DNA of 64,000 bases from CAWKEY01 sp963696315 (GTDB lineage Bacteria; Pseudomonadota; Gammaproteobacteria; Methylococcales; Methylomonadaceae), in the NCBI GenBank assembly GCA_963696315.1, contig CAVOJU010000034.1, positions 1 through 64,000 of the forward strand. The letters are read 5' to 3'. This document shows, one piece after another, positions 54,954-64,000 of the stretch. The translations under genes were made by a program, and so were the position numbers. The notes beneath the pieces are model-generated. The model made no database searches. It was not told the DNA's origin and saw only the letters and a list, made by a program, of their open reading frames with translations. Position 1 is the first letter of the stretch, and each line of letters begins with the position of its first letter.

Positions 54954-57605
54954 ATGCGCGACGCCAATCCTCAAGCAATATTCCTAAAAGATTACACCTG
55001 CCCCGAATATCTTATTCACAATGTAGATTTACATTTCACGCTGGATGACGAAAACACCCAAGTTATTTCCAGACTTACCCTAAGCCGCAACCCGGCCAGC
55101 CAAACGCGGGAAAAATCCCTGGTCTTGTCCGGTGAAAATCTCAAACTCCTGCGCATTAGTATTGATGTCAGCCATGACTTAAGCGAAGCGCAATACCTGC
55201 AAACACAGGATGCATTAATCATCCATGAAGTACCGCAAGAGCAGCATTTTGTGCTGACCATCGAAAATGCCATCAACCCGAAAGCCAACACCGCGCTCGA
55301 AGGTCTGTATCTGTCCAAAGGCATGTTGTGCACGCAATGCGAGGCGGAGGGCTTCAGAAAAATCACCTATTTTCTCGACCGCCCCGATGTGATGGCCAAA
55401 TTCACCACCACCCTGGTCGGCGATAAAGATCGTTATCCGGTTTTATTATCCAACGGCAACAAGATCGCTCAGGGCGAACTGCCCAATAATCAGCACTGGG
55501 TCACCTGGGAAGATCCTTTCAACAAACCCTGCTATTTGTTCGCTTTGGTCGCCGGCCAGCTGGAATGTGTCGAAGGCAGCTTTATCACACAATCCGGCCG
55601 CGACATCAGCTTGCAGATTTTTGTTGAAGCACAGGACCTGGATAAATGCGGCCACGCCCTGCAATCGCTGAAAAACGCCATGCGCTGGGATGAACAGGTC
55701 TACGGCCGGGAATACGATCTGGATTTGTACATGATCGTCGCGGTCAGCCACTTCAACATGGGCGCCATGGAAAACAAGGGCCTTAACGTTTTCAATACCA
55801 AATTTGTGCTGGCACGCCCGGATACGGCGACCGATTCGGATTATGAGCATATTGAAGGCGTCATCGGCCATGAATATTTCCACAACTGGACCGGCAATCG
55901 CATCACTTGTAGAGACTGGTTCCAGCTGAGTTTGAAAGAAGGCTTTACGGTATTTCGCGATCAGGAGTTTACCGGCGACCGCACCTCCAAAGCCGTCAAG
56001 CGCATCGAAGATGTCAACATGCTGCGTACACGCCAGTTTGCCGAGGACGCCGGCCCTTTAGCGCACCCCATCCGTCCTGATTCGTATATCGAAATCAACA
56101 ACTTTTATACCTTGACCGTGTATGAAAAAGGCGCTGAAGTCGTGCGCATGATCCATACATTGCTGGGCGCCGAAGGCTTCCGCAAAGGCTGTGACCTGTA
56201 TTTTGAGCGCCATGATGGCCAGGCAGTGACCTGCGATGATTTCGTTAATGCCATGGAAGCCGCTAACGGGATTGATTTGACCCAGTTCCGGCGCTGGTAT
56301 AGCCAGGCCGGAACGCCGGTATTAACGGTCCGTCAGCACTATGAGCCGGCGGCGCAAACCCTGACCTTAACCCTGCGCCAAAGCTGCACGCCGACGCCAG
56401 AGCAAGCTGTTAAAGAAGCGCTGCACATTCCCGTTAAAGCCGGACTGCTCTATCAAGACGGCACTACCGCGCGCTGCAAACTGCAAGGCAGCGATCAGGC
56501 CGACGACGAAATTCTTCTGCAACTCACTCAGGCAGAGCAATCCTTTACTTTTGAGTCCTTGCCTGAACAGCCTGTGGTTTCCATTTTAAGAGGCTTTTCG
56601 GCGCCGGTTAAGCTGGTCATGGAGCGCAGCCTCGAAGAGCTGGCCTTTTTGTTGGGCCATGACAGCGACACGTTTAATCGCTGGGATGCCGGGCAACAAT
56701 TGGCCACGCAGGTCATTATGGATTTGATTGAAGCTATCCAGCGCGGCGGTGAACTGCATCTGAGCCCGGTTATGGTCGCCGCCTTCAAACAGGTGCTGGA
56801 GCAACCCTGGGAAGACCTGTCGTATTTCTCCTTGTTATTGAACCTGCCTTCGGAAACCTATCTGGCCGAACAAATGCAGGTGGTCGATGTGGATGCCATC
56901 CATCAAGCCCGCGAATTTGTAAAAACGACCTTGGCGCAACAATTACAAACCCAGTTCAAAGCCTTGTATCTGGCTAATCATCGTGACGAATCCGGCCGCT
57001 TCGATGCCGGCGCCATAGGCCGCAGACGCATCAAAAACACCTGTTTAGCTTACTTGAGCAAACTGGGCGATGCCGACATGCAGAACTGGGCCGTGCGGCA
57101 ATTCCAGGACGCTAACAACATGACCGACCAAATAGCGGCCTTAACACAAATCGTCAATACGCCGCACCCCGCCAGACAGCAGGCCGTAAGCGATTTTTAC
57201 CGGCAATGGCAGCAGGAAGCGCTGGTCATTGACAAATGGTTTGCGCTGCAGGCCTCCAGCCCGATGCCCGACACTTTTGCTACCGTTCAGGCACTTATGA
57301 AGCATCCAGGCTTTGATTTGAAAAATCCAAACCGGGTCAGAGCCTTGATCGGCGCTTTCAGCCAGGCCAACCCGCTGCATTTTCATGCGGCCAGCGGCCA
57401 GGGCTACCGGTTTCTTGCCGACCAGATTATCGCCCTGAACCGCTTGAATCCGCAGGTCGCCTCGCGCATGTTAAGCGCATTGACGCAATGGCGGCGCTAC
57501 GATCACGACAGACAGGCCCTGATGAGAAGGCAACTGGAACGGATTATGAACACCGAGGCAATTTCCCTAGATGTCTACGAAGTCGCCAGTAAAAGTCTGG
57601 CATGA
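54954..57605 (+). CDS. pepN: Aminopeptidase N (M1 family)
   Basis: 883 residues, full length. Zinc and substrate motifs: VSHFNMGAMENKGLNVFNTK and VIGHEYFHNWTGNRITCRDW (HEXXH) with the third ligand Glu in SLKEGFTVFRDQEF. N-terminal start TCPEYLIHNVDLHFTLDDEN and the C-terminal helical domain ending LDVYEVASKSL are typical of the E. coli PepN type. It acts in the cytoplasm on small peptides. Confidence 0.95.
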   Translation: MRDANPQAIFLKDYTCPEYLIHNVDLHFTLDDENTQVISRLTLSRNPASQTREKSLVLSGENLKLLRISIDVSHDLSEAQYLQTQDALIIHEVPQEQHFVLTIENAINPKANTALEGLYLSKGMLCTQCEAEGFRKITYFLDRPDVMAKFTTTLVGDKDRYPVLLSNGNKIAQGELPNNQHWVTWEDPFNKPCYLFALVAGQLECVEGSFITQSGRDISLQIFVEAQDLDKCGHALQSLKNAMRWDEQVYGREYDLDLYMIVAVSHFNMGAMENKGLNVFNTKFVLARPDTATDSDYEHIEGVIGHEYFHNWTGNRITCRDWFQLSLKEGFTVFRDQEFTGDRTSKAVKRIEDVNMLRTRQFAEDAGPLAHPIRPDSYIEINNFYTLTVYEKGAEVVRMIHTLLGAEGFRKGCDLYFERHDGQAVTCDDFVNAMEAANGIDLTQFRRWYSQAGTPVLTVRQHYEPAAQTLTLTLRQSCTPTPEQAVKEALHIPVKAGLLYQDGTTARCKLQGSDQADDEILLQLTQAEQSFTFESLPEQPVVSILRGFSAPVKLVMERSLEELAFLLGHDSDTFNRWDAGQQLATQVIMDLIEAIQRGGELHLSPVMVAAFKQVLEQPWEDLSYFSLLLNLPSETYLAEQMQVVDVDAIHQAREFVKTTLAQQLQTQFKALYLANHRDESGRFDAGAIGRRRIKNTCLAYLSKLGDADMQNWAVRQFQDANNMTDQIAALTQIVNTPHPARQQAVSDFYRQWQQEALVIDKWFALQASSPMPDTFATVQALMKHPGFDLKNPNRVRALIGAFSQANPLHFHAASGQGYRFLADQIIALNRLNPQVASRMLSALTQWRRYDHDRQALMRRQLERIMNTEAISLDVYEVASKSLA

Positions 57606-57657
57606 AAAACGGCGCCCCTACACTGCAGTGTTTTTTGGCGGTTGGCGGTTGTTGGTT

Positions 57658-57737
57658 GTAGCCCGGATGAAGCGTAGCGTAATCCGGGTTTGGGTGCCTC
57701 GTTTTTCCCGTATTACGCTACGCTCCATACGGGCTAC
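57658..57737. repeat. REP-like inverted repeat between pepN and nuoM-like gene
   Basis: GTAGCCCGGATGAAGCGTAG (57658 on) and its imperfect complement CTACGCTCCATACGGGCTAC (ending 57737) enclose about 18 bases. Both arms carry AGCGTAGCGTAAT. Similar units are common between genes in many proteobacteria. It lies between convergent genes. Confidence 0.8.
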
Positions 57738-57780
57738 CCTGCTGTCGCCATGGTATTGCACCAGTGAATCCCCATCAAAA

Positions 57781-59325
57781 TCAAGGCTGCACATCCAATT
57801 GGGTCAACTCCCGCTCTTGCAGCACTGGCTGATCGAATAAGCGGGCGAGCCACAGCTCGGTTGCTGCCTGATTGGTTTTCAATACGCTATTTGGCAAAAA
57901 GCCCCACAGTAAAATTAAAAAAGCGGGAATACACAGCAAAGCCAGTTCGCGCGGACGTAAGTCTTGAAGCTTATGAACGCGGGCCTGAGTAATGGGGCCA
58001 AAAAATGCCTGGCGGGTAAAGGACAGCATGTACGCCGCGCACAGCACCGCGCCGGCCAAAGCAGTAATGCCCAGACTCGGGTGCGCAGTCAGTGCGCCGA
58101 AAACCAGCATTAATTCTGCCGGAAAACCACTGGTGCCGGGTACGGCCATGCTCGCGAAGGCAAATAAAAAATAAAAACAGGTCAGCCGCGGCATCACTTT
58201 GGCCAGTCCGCCCAGATGCACGGTTTCGGTACTGCCGAGCCGGTGCTGGATCATTCCTGCCACCAGCATCAGGCTCGCCGCAACCAGGGTGAAATTTAGC
58301 AATTGAAAAACCGCGCCCTGAATGCCCAGTGTGTTTAAAGATGCTATGCCGACAATCACCAATCCGACATGGCTGATACTGGCATAGGCCAGCAAACGGC
58401 GCAGATTGGTTTGTTGCAGCGCAATCAGTGCGCCATAAATCAGCGTAACAGCGCCAAAAATGCCCAGCACCCAACTGTATTCTACCGCGGCGGAAGGCGC
58501 CAGGGGCATGGCAAAGCGCAATATGCCAAAGGCGCCGAGCTTTAAGCCGATTAGCAGAGCGGTCAATTGGCTTGGGCCTTCCATGGCGGCAGTGGGCAGC
58601 CAGGTATGAAACGGCGCCAAAGGCGTTTTCACGGCAAAGCCGAGCAGCAGCAGGAAAAAAATCAGCTTTTGCAGATGCTCTGGCGCGGGGGTTTGCAGCA
58701 AAAGCGGATAACTGAACGCCAGGTCTTGCGGAATGCCGCCGCCCACCTGGCTCGCGTAATTAAACGCCAGCAGCACTATCGCAAAAAATAAAGGCACACT
58801 GCCAAACAGCATAAACAGTGTATATTTGAGTGCAGCGCCCCGGCGTTCAGGCCCTATGCCCCATAAGCCAATCAGGAAAAATATCGGCGGCAAGGTCAGT
58901 TCCCAAAACAAATAGAACAGCATCATGTCCAGGGCTGTAAAAATACCGATGCTAACGCTTTCCAGCATCAATAACAGCGCGAAATGCAGGCGCTTAAGAT
59001 GTTGCACCGAATTCCATGAAGCCAGGATGGCAATCAGTGTCAACAGCGCAGACATCGGCAAAAATAACACTGAAATGCCATCAATACCGAGCAGATATTC
59101 AATATTTAAATTCGCTATCCAGGCATGGCGCTCGGTCAATTGAAAACCGCCATCAGCGGCATTAAACAGCTTCAGTACCACCAGACTTGCCAATAGCTCC
59201 AGCACGGCAAAGGCAAAAGCGATCTTTTTTGCCGAATTATCGTTGCCGCTGACGGCGGTTGCAAAAGCCCCCGCCAGCGGCAACAAAATAAGCAGGCTTA
59301 ATATCGGAAAACTCGCTGCACTCAT
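57781..59325 (-). CDS. NuoM-like proton-pumping subunit (second)
   Basis: 514 residues, about 14 helices, of the NADH-quinone oxidoreductase chain 4/Mrp antiporter family. Conserved charges are present: Glu in YLFWELTLPPIFFLIGLW, Lys in FAVKTPLAPFHTWLP and in LLIGLKLGAFGILRF, and RLLAYASISHVGLVIVGI. No peripheral complex I genes (nuoB-G) are nearby, so it probably works in the DabA/NuoL-like complex encoded just upstream. It starts directly after the preceding gene's stop. Confidence 0.88.
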   Translation of the reverse strand: MSAASFPILSLLILLPLAGAFATAVSGNDNSAKKIAFAFAVLELLASLVVLKLFNAADGGFQLTERHAWIANLNIEYLLGIDGISVLFLPMSALLTLIAILASWNSVQHLKRLHFALLLMLESVSIGIFTALDMMLFYLFWELTLPPIFFLIGLWGIGPERRGAALKYTLFMLFGSVPLFFAIVLLAFNYASQVGGGIPQDLAFSYPLLLQTPAPEHLQKLIFFLLLLGFAVKTPLAPFHTWLPTAAMEGPSQLTALLIGLKLGAFGILRFAMPLAPSAAVEYSWVLGIFGAVTLIYGALIALQQTNLRRLLAYASISHVGLVIVGIASLNTLGIQGAVFQLLNFTLVAASLMLVAGMIQHRLGSTETVHLGGLAKVMPRLTCFYFLFAFASMAVPGTSGFPAELMLVFGALTAHPSLGITALAGAVLCAAYMLSFTRQAFFGPITQARVHKLQDLRPRELALLCIPAFLILLWGFLPNSVLKTNQAATELWLARLFDQPVLQERELTQLDVQP

Positions 59326-60924
59326 TTAAATGCCTTCTGCATCGCGATTGCTGTCATCGCCGGGTTCGGTCAAAATTTCCTCAGCCGGCTGATCGCCATG
59401 AATGGGGTAATAATGGCTCATGGCGGCGGTTTCCTTTTCGATAAAGTTCAGCAGGGGCGTAGTATCGAAGCCGGTACCGATCAACAGGGCGCTAATCGTT
59501 ATGGCAATGATGCGTTCCTTGCCGACCGGATGATGAATACTGCTGTAGGGCTGCACGGCACGTTTGGAATTGGCCATAAACATGCGTTGAAAAGCCCACA
59601 GCAGAAAAGCCGCGGCGAGTACGTTGCCAACCAAAATGGCAATGGCAATCAGCCAGCCCTCTTCCGCTATCGCGCCTTCAATGAGCAAATGCGCGGCATC
59701 GAATCCGGGCGTTCCGGGCATGACCATGGTACTCAGCGCCGAAACCAGAAACAGCAGCGCAATCGTGGCATTGGTATCAAACAAATTGCCCAGTCTTGGG
59801 ATGAACGCGGTCCGGGTTCGTTCGTAAATCAGACCGACACTAAACAGCATGCCGGCAGTGGCCAGGCCATAAACCAGTGACAGCAGCAAGCTGCCTTCCA
59901 GGCCGCGCACATTAAAGCAGAACAGGCCAATCACCAGCATACCGGTGTGGCTGATAACGGCAAAAGCCAGCAAGCGGCGGATATTTATCTGCATGAGCGC
60001 CAGCAAGGCACCGTAAAAAATACTGATCAAACCCAGGGTCAGCACAAATGTCGCCCAATCCTCGGCAACGCCCGGCACTATCGGCAAAATAAAACGCATG
60101 ACCGCATAAATGCCCAGTTTTAAACCCACCAGAAAAATCCCGGCACTGGCAACCGTGCCCTGTTCCGCCAGCACCGGCAGCCAGCCGTGAAAAGGAAACA
60201 GCGGCATGCGAATGGCAAAGCCATAAAACAGCAAAATAAAAATCAAAATTTCATCGTGTAAATAGGCTTTGTTTTCTTTTAAGGTCAGCCAGTCGAACGT
60301 CAGCGGATGACTCGCATCGATCAATCCAAACCCTAATAATAGAAAACCGGCCAGGGTCATCACTAAACCGCTGCCCCAATATTGCAGCAGGCGCGCGCTC
60401 AGCCAGCGCCTTTGTTGGCCGGTGCCGGCATGAATGGTTAATAAAATCACCGGCACTAATTCCAGAACACTCCACAGCCAGAACTGCATAGCGTTCAAGG
60501 CAGAAAACGCGCCAATCAAAACGGCTTCATAAGCCAACAGACAGGCAAAAAATTTCGGATCTTTCGCGTGCCGGGTAATTAAGGCATAAACCAAAGCCAG
60601 CATCGCCAATACGGCCGTGAGTGGGATAAACAGCACATTGATGCCATCAACGCCAACCACATAACTGAGGCCAAGAATCTTAACCTGTTCAAGCAACTGA
60701 ATGCCGTTTTTATGTACATCAAAAACTGACAGCATATAAAAACTTAATGCTACATTCAGCAGCGCTCCCAAAAAGGCAAGACCCGCCGCCGCAGCCGTTG
60801 AGCGCGAAAACAAGATGGCCGCCATGGCCAGCAGCGGCACCAGTGTCAGGGCTGACAGCACGGGCAGCACAGCCGATTCCGGCCAAAAAGCAACAGGGAT
60901 TTCCATCAGGGCCTCAAAATGCAA
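59326..60924 (-). CDS. NuoM-like proton-pumping subunit (first), with altered key residues
   Basis: 532 residues, about 14 helices, same superfamily as the next gene. YVVGVDGINVLFIPLTAVLA and RLLAFAVISHTGMLVIGLF are typical. Two usually conserved positions differ: the transmembrane Lys of the VK-x-P segment is Arg (YGFAIRMPLFPFHGWLP), and the W-E pair of the earlier helix reads WLWSVLELVPVILL, with Glu shifted. A later Lys (FLVGLKLGIYAVMRF) is kept. The C-terminus ends in an acidic tail. Overlaps the upstream gene by 11 bases. Confidence 0.87.
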   Translation of the reverse strand: MHFEALMEIPVAFWPESAVLPVLSALTLVPLLAMAAILFSRSTAAAAGLAFLGALLNVALSFYMLSVFDVHKNGIQLLEQVKILGLSYVVGVDGINVLFIPLTAVLAMLALVYALITRHAKDPKFFACLLAYEAVLIGAFSALNAMQFWLWSVLELVPVILLTIHAGTGQQRRWLSARLLQYWGSGLVMTLAGFLLLGFGLIDASHPLTFDWLTLKENKAYLHDEILIFILLFYGFAIRMPLFPFHGWLPVLAEQGTVASAGIFLVGLKLGIYAVMRFILPIVPGVAEDWATFVLTLGLISIFYGALLALMQINIRRLLAFAVISHTGMLVIGLFCFNVRGLEGSLLLSLVYGLATAGMLFSVGLIYERTRTAFIPRLGNLFDTNATIALLFLVSALSTMVMPGTPGFDAAHLLIEGAIAEEGWLIAIAILVGNVLAAAFLLWAFQRMFMANSKRAVQPYSSIHHPVGKERIIAITISALLIGTGFDTTPLLNFIEKETAAMSHYYPIHGDQPAEEILTEPGDDSNRDAEGI

Positions 60925-62476
60925 TGAGCAAGGTTATAAATACAAACAACGCCAGATAACGAGGCCTGAACAGCACTTGTTCGATTTTATTGGCAGCATG
61001 GCCCAGTTTACGGCCTATAAAAATCGAGTCCTTGCCGACCCCACCCAACACCACGCGGTCTTCAAACCAGTGCAGGATGGCTGCTGTCCACTGCGTGAGC
61101 TTGCCCGCCAGGCCGCTGCCGCGGGCAAAACTATCGGCATCGTTATCGAGCAGGGCGCCAATTTTTTGTTCTTCCCTTTGCGCCAGTGAGGCAATCGCGC
61201 GCATGGCCGGGGCTGGCGCGCCCAGCGTACAATCAACAACATGCGCATCAAAATAGTTCATATCGCTGGCTAACCTGCGTACCGGTCTGACCAGAGCCCA
61301 GTCGGTCATCGGATCCAGCCAGAAGCGCTGTACCGAAGCCGCGTAAAGCCAGCGCAGCCGGGCAATGGCGGGCGCAACCGGCTTGATCGGGTTGCCATGG
61401 ACATGATGCATAAGCGAGGGCGCGCTCAACACCAGATAACCGCGCACCACGGCATGTGCGCAAAGATGCCAGCCAGCCAGCTGCCAAAGCCCGAAACCGC
61501 ATTCCAGAAACATTAACCCCAGTTGCCCGGAGGCGGCAAAAACCAGCGAACTCTTGACATCGGTCTGCGTCAGACCGGCGACAAAGCCATACACGGCGGT
61601 CAGCACACCGGCGACGGCAAGCACAATCATGGCCAGCGGCGACTGCTCGAAAATTGGCTGCAAGCGTATGACCAGGTATACGCCGGCATGCACCATCAGC
61701 GCACCGTAAAACACCGCACTGGACGGCGTCGGCCCTTCCATGGCGCGCGCCAGCCAGGGTGCAAAAGGAATCTGTGCGGATTTGGCAAACGCGGCCACAG
61801 CGAAACAAAGCGCAATGGACGTTGCCTGTCCGCTGGTTAATTGCGCCGACGGCGAGGTCAATGCGGCCCAGTTAACACTGCCGGCCCAGACATAACTCAG
61901 GCCTATGCCCAAAATAAAAGCCGCATCGCCAATGCGGTTAGTCACAAACACGCGCGTGGCATTGCTGGCGGCGACCGGGCGGTCATAGGCAAAGGCGATC
62001 AACAGATAAGAACACAATCCTGCGATTTCCCAGCCGATGAACGTGCCCACCGCGTTGCCGGACAGCACCAGCAACAGCATCGCCGCAGCAAACAGATTGA
62101 GAATAAAAAAGAACCGGTGGAAGCCCGGTTCTCTGTGCATGTAGTTGATCGAAAACCGGGTGATGATCAGCAACAACAGGGCAAACAACGCCGCCAGCAC
62201 GACACTAAAACCTGAGCTGATAAAATTCACCCGGATATTCAGCGTATCGCTACCCAGCCATTGCCCGGCACTGAAGGCGCCGGTGTTTTTGCCCAGTGCG
62301 TCCGCAGCCAGCAACATCAAGGCCTGCATGCAGGACAAGGTAATGCTCCACGTGGCGATCTCCGCTGTGCTGGTTTCACTGGCTTCGCCATCCAGCCAGC
62401 CAAATAAACCACCGGCGCCGATAAGCGCAGCGGCCGTCAGCGGAAACAAGGGAATGAATAGAACTAATGCATCCAT
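60914..62476 (-). CDS. dabB: NuoL/DabB-like membrane subunit
   Basis: 520 residues, shorter than true NuoL (about 610), lacking the long C-terminal lateral helix. NuoL-type motifs: FIGWEIAGLCSYLLIAFAYD (Glu) and FAKSAQIPFAPWLARAMEGP (Lys), followed by TPSSAVFYGALMVHAGVYL. Paired directly with a DabA-like gene (TAATG overlap), as in DabAB/MpsAB-type inorganic-carbon or bicarbonate-linked transporters. The name dabB is by context and length; complex I membership is less likely. Confidence 0.82.
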   Translation of the reverse strand: MDALVLFIPLFPLTAAALIGAGGLFGWLDGEASETSTAEIATWSITLSCMQALMLLAADALGKNTGAFSAGQWLGSDTLNIRVNFISSGFSVVLAALFALLLLIITRFSINYMHREPGFHRFFFILNLFAAAMLLLVLSGNAVGTFIGWEIAGLCSYLLIAFAYDRPVAASNATRVFVTNRIGDAAFILGIGLSYVWAGSVNWAALTSPSAQLTSGQATSIALCFAVAAFAKSAQIPFAPWLARAMEGPTPSSAVFYGALMVHAGVYLVIRLQPIFEQSPLAMIVLAVAGVLTAVYGFVAGLTQTDVKSSLVFAASGQLGLMFLECGFGLWQLAGWHLCAHAVVRGYLVLSAPSLMHHVHGNPIKPVAPAIARLRWLYAASVQRFWLDPMTDWALVRPVRRLASDMNYFDAHVVDCTLGAPAPAMRAIASLAQREEQKIGALLDNDADSFARGSGLAGKLTQWTAAILHWFEDRVVLGGVGKDSIFIGRKLGHAANKIEQVLFRPRYLALFVFITLLIAF

Positions 62477-64000
62477 TAACTGAACTCCAAAGCGTTGAGC
62501 TGGCCCCGAGCTTGCCGAAGGGACTGTTTGATCAAAACCGGCCCAATAGGCCCGGCTTGATCGCGGTAACAGTCCAGTGAATTTGGACTCACCGGCAAGG
62601 TTTTGGCCGGCGCTTGCCAGCGAACAAAACCGCTGCCGCGCTCAAAAATAAAGATTTCGCCGCTGTCAGGGTCCTTGGCGCTTAAATGTATCCAGCCGCC
62701 GGCAATTAATTCGCGCAAACTGTCCTGGCGGGCATAAATCTGTTCCAGCACCGCTGTCTTCGCCTCAACCAGAATCTGCAGGCGCATCGGCTCATGAATT
62801 TCCACCATCTGTTTGGGCAGGCCGGTGCGCAAATCGCTGGCCGTGCCTTCCATAACCCCGAACAATCCGGTCACATTGTGCGGTACTTTTGTACCGCAGC
62901 CAAAACGTTCGTTGTCAATTGTGGAAAAATAATATTCCAGATTGATACCGGCGCCGACCGGGCCCGCCGTCAGTAAAATGGACTCGAGAATGCTGCCCTC
63001 AGGGTCTTGCGAGGGGTCGTAGGAAATCAGGAATACCCGCCGGTCCAAAAACAAGCCCTGAGTCAACGCGCGCTGGCCTATCACGGCCGCCGCATTGGTA
63101 GCATGACCAAACTCGGGGCGAACCTGGCTTAAATCCTGCGCTCTCAGCGTCACATGCTGAAAGGCCTGCGCCGGCGACAACGCGGCCCCGGCCGAAAAAA
63201 ACCGCCGGCAGCGCTCATGCGCAGACAAGGCCTGCGCCTGACTGATCAGCGCCCTGAAGCGCTCAAAATGTTCACGTAGCGGCGCCGGGATCGTATCCAG
63301 ATCGTACCAGTTCATGGCATCGCTGCAGGTATCGTGCTGCGCACCCACAAACCAGCAGTCATCGGGAATGATGATGTCTTGCTGCGCCAGCAGTGCACGC
63401 ACTTCAGGCCGGTTAGCCATGGCCGCGAAGACGCGCGCATTGGGTCCGCCTTGCCGGCCACCGCAGGCCCCGCAATCATGCGCGGCTTCATGCGGGTTGT
63501 TCTGGCTGGTGGAGCCATGTCCCGCCAGCGCGATAATTGGCGCAAAACCGTTAGTCAGGCCTAACGTGCGCAGCAGCGCCGCCACGCGCCCGGTTTGTTC
63601 GCTGTCGGTTAAGCCCTGCCTGGGCTGTTCGGCCGTGGCAATCGTTCGGGTGTCGGTGGAAGTAAACTGCAATTCGGTGCTGACATGCGGCATCACGATC
63701 CGCTGCAACCAGCCAGCCAGAGCCTTATGGGCGCCCGGCAGCAGCGTTTTAACGAGCAGTCCGGCGAAAGTAAATGGCGCCAGCACATCGATGGCGACGT
63801 GCGGCAGCAGCAGATTACGGCGCAGACTCTGGTATAGCAGATAGTCGAAGCGCTTATACCATCGGCGCCCCTGCTGATACGCGGACAGCATTTTTTCCTG
63901 CCCTTGTTTGGCGATCTCGGCAACTTCATGCACCGGCGTTACCCCGACAGGGCAGAGCGGCGTCAGATTCTGTCGCATCAAGCCCTTTATAATGCATCGG
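62476..64000 (-). CDS. dabA: DabA-like (DUF2309) protein, 5' end beyond the window
   Basis: At least 501 residues are visible and the frame stays open to the window edge, so this is the C-terminal part. A zinc-site region is present: LAGHGSTSQNNPHEAAHDCG, with His155 and Cys170 (counted from the TTG at 63981), 15 apart as in the DabA zinc site. GGRQGGPNARVFAAMANRP and DDCWFVGAQHDTCSDAMNWY are also typical. The N-terminal half, with the Cys-x-Asp pair of the zinc site, would lie upstream. DabA proteins resemble beta-carbonic anhydrase and work with a NuoL-like partner to trap CO2 as bicarbonate. Confidence 0.87.
   Translation of the reverse strand, partial: RCIIKGLMRQNLTPLCPVGVTPVHEVAEIAKQGQEKMLSAYQQGRRWYKRFDYLLYQSLRRNLLLPHVAIDVLAPFTFAGLLVKTLLPGAHKALAGWLQRIVMPHVSTELQFTSTDTRTIATAEQPRQGLTDSEQTGRVAALLRTLGLTNGFAPIIALAGHGSTSQNNPHEAAHDCGACGGRQGGPNARVFAAMANRPEVRALLAQQDIIIPDDCWFVGAQHDTCSDAMNWYDLDTIPAPLREHFERFRALISQAQALSAHERCRRFFSAGAALSPAQAFQHVTLRAQDLSQVRPEFGHATNAAAVIGQRALTQGLFLDRRVFLISYDPSQDPEGSILESILLTAGPVGAGINLEYYFSTIDNERFGCGTKVPHNVTGLFGVMEGTASDLRTGLPKQMVEIHEPMRLQILVEAKTAVLEQIYARQDSLRELIAGGWIHLSAKDPDSGEIFIFERGSGFVRWQAPAKTLPVSPNSLDCYRDQAGPIGPVLIKQSLRQARGQLNALEFS

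Noticed and set aside
57571..57840. 89-residue plus-strand ORF after pepN
   Set aside because: It reads through the REP-like palindrome and the end of the opposite gene, with no start signal or motif.
57781..62476. Calling the three NuoL/M-like genes part of respiratory complex I
   Set aside because: No nuoA-K partners are adjacent, the NuoL-like protein lacks the long C-terminal helix, and the first gene of the cluster is DUF2309/DabA.

Overview
The window looks like a gammaproteobacterial chromosome. The main support is the block gshB-tonB-algH(yqgE)-ruvX-pyrR-pyrB-pyrX (44588-50454), a gene order known from Pseudomonas and relatives, plus ExeA/GspB, a RecBCD-type nuclease, Lnt and PmbA. 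An extended DabA/NuoL/NuoM-like cluster and the general protein character suggest a methanotroph-like or chemolithotroph-like relative (Methylococcales is my guess), but no methane-oxidation gene lies in the window. No tRNA, rRNA or CRISPR array was seen.

Layout. 1-3900 is a pile-up of mobile DNA: a possible transposase fragment, the 3' end of one group II intron, a nearly complete second group II intron with a frameshifted reverse transcriptase, and a truncated IS1380-like element. 3904-13586 holds recC-recB-recD on the minus strand with a parDE toxin-antitoxin pair wedged between recB and recD; recB, recC, recD and parE all carry frameshifts. 13591-26325 is an intact core stretch: envelope and secretion genes (DUF3014, exeA, gspB, a LpxH-like hydrolase, a PAP2 phosphatase, a glycosyltransferase, a BON lipoprotein, lnt), pyrD, a Uma2 nuclease and pmbA. 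26326-37485 is an accessory zone rich in decay: a nonsense-interrupted small secreted protein, a ruined TIR-domain gene, an intact REP-associated transposase (RAYT) with its REP repeats, a membrane-anchored Schlafen/AlbA_2 protein, a sugar permease beside a frameshifted GH3 glucosidase, a second RAYT copy that lost its catalytic motif, a glutathione peroxidase pseudogene and a frameshifted dehydrogenase. 38577-44111 has a P-type cation ATPase, a secreted protein built on Gly-Thr-Ser tandem repeats, and a broken TibC-type O-heptosyltransferase.

44248-57605 is intact housekeeping: cytochrome c, the pyrimidine/glutathione block, rpmB-rpmG, a cNMP-binding/rhodanese protein, a DegP/DegQ-type protease, moaB/mog, a DUF423 protein and pepN. 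57781-64000 is a tightly packed minus-strand cluster of a DabA-like (DUF2309) protein, running off the window edge, one NuoL-like and two NuoM-like subunits. This could be an enlarged inorganic-carbon or cation/proton transport complex.

Broken genes cluster strongly. The two long core stretches (about 13.6-26.3 kb and 44.2-64 kb) show no frameshift, while recBCD-parE alone shows five. This argues for real local gene decay, although only reads or relatives could exclude sequencing indels.
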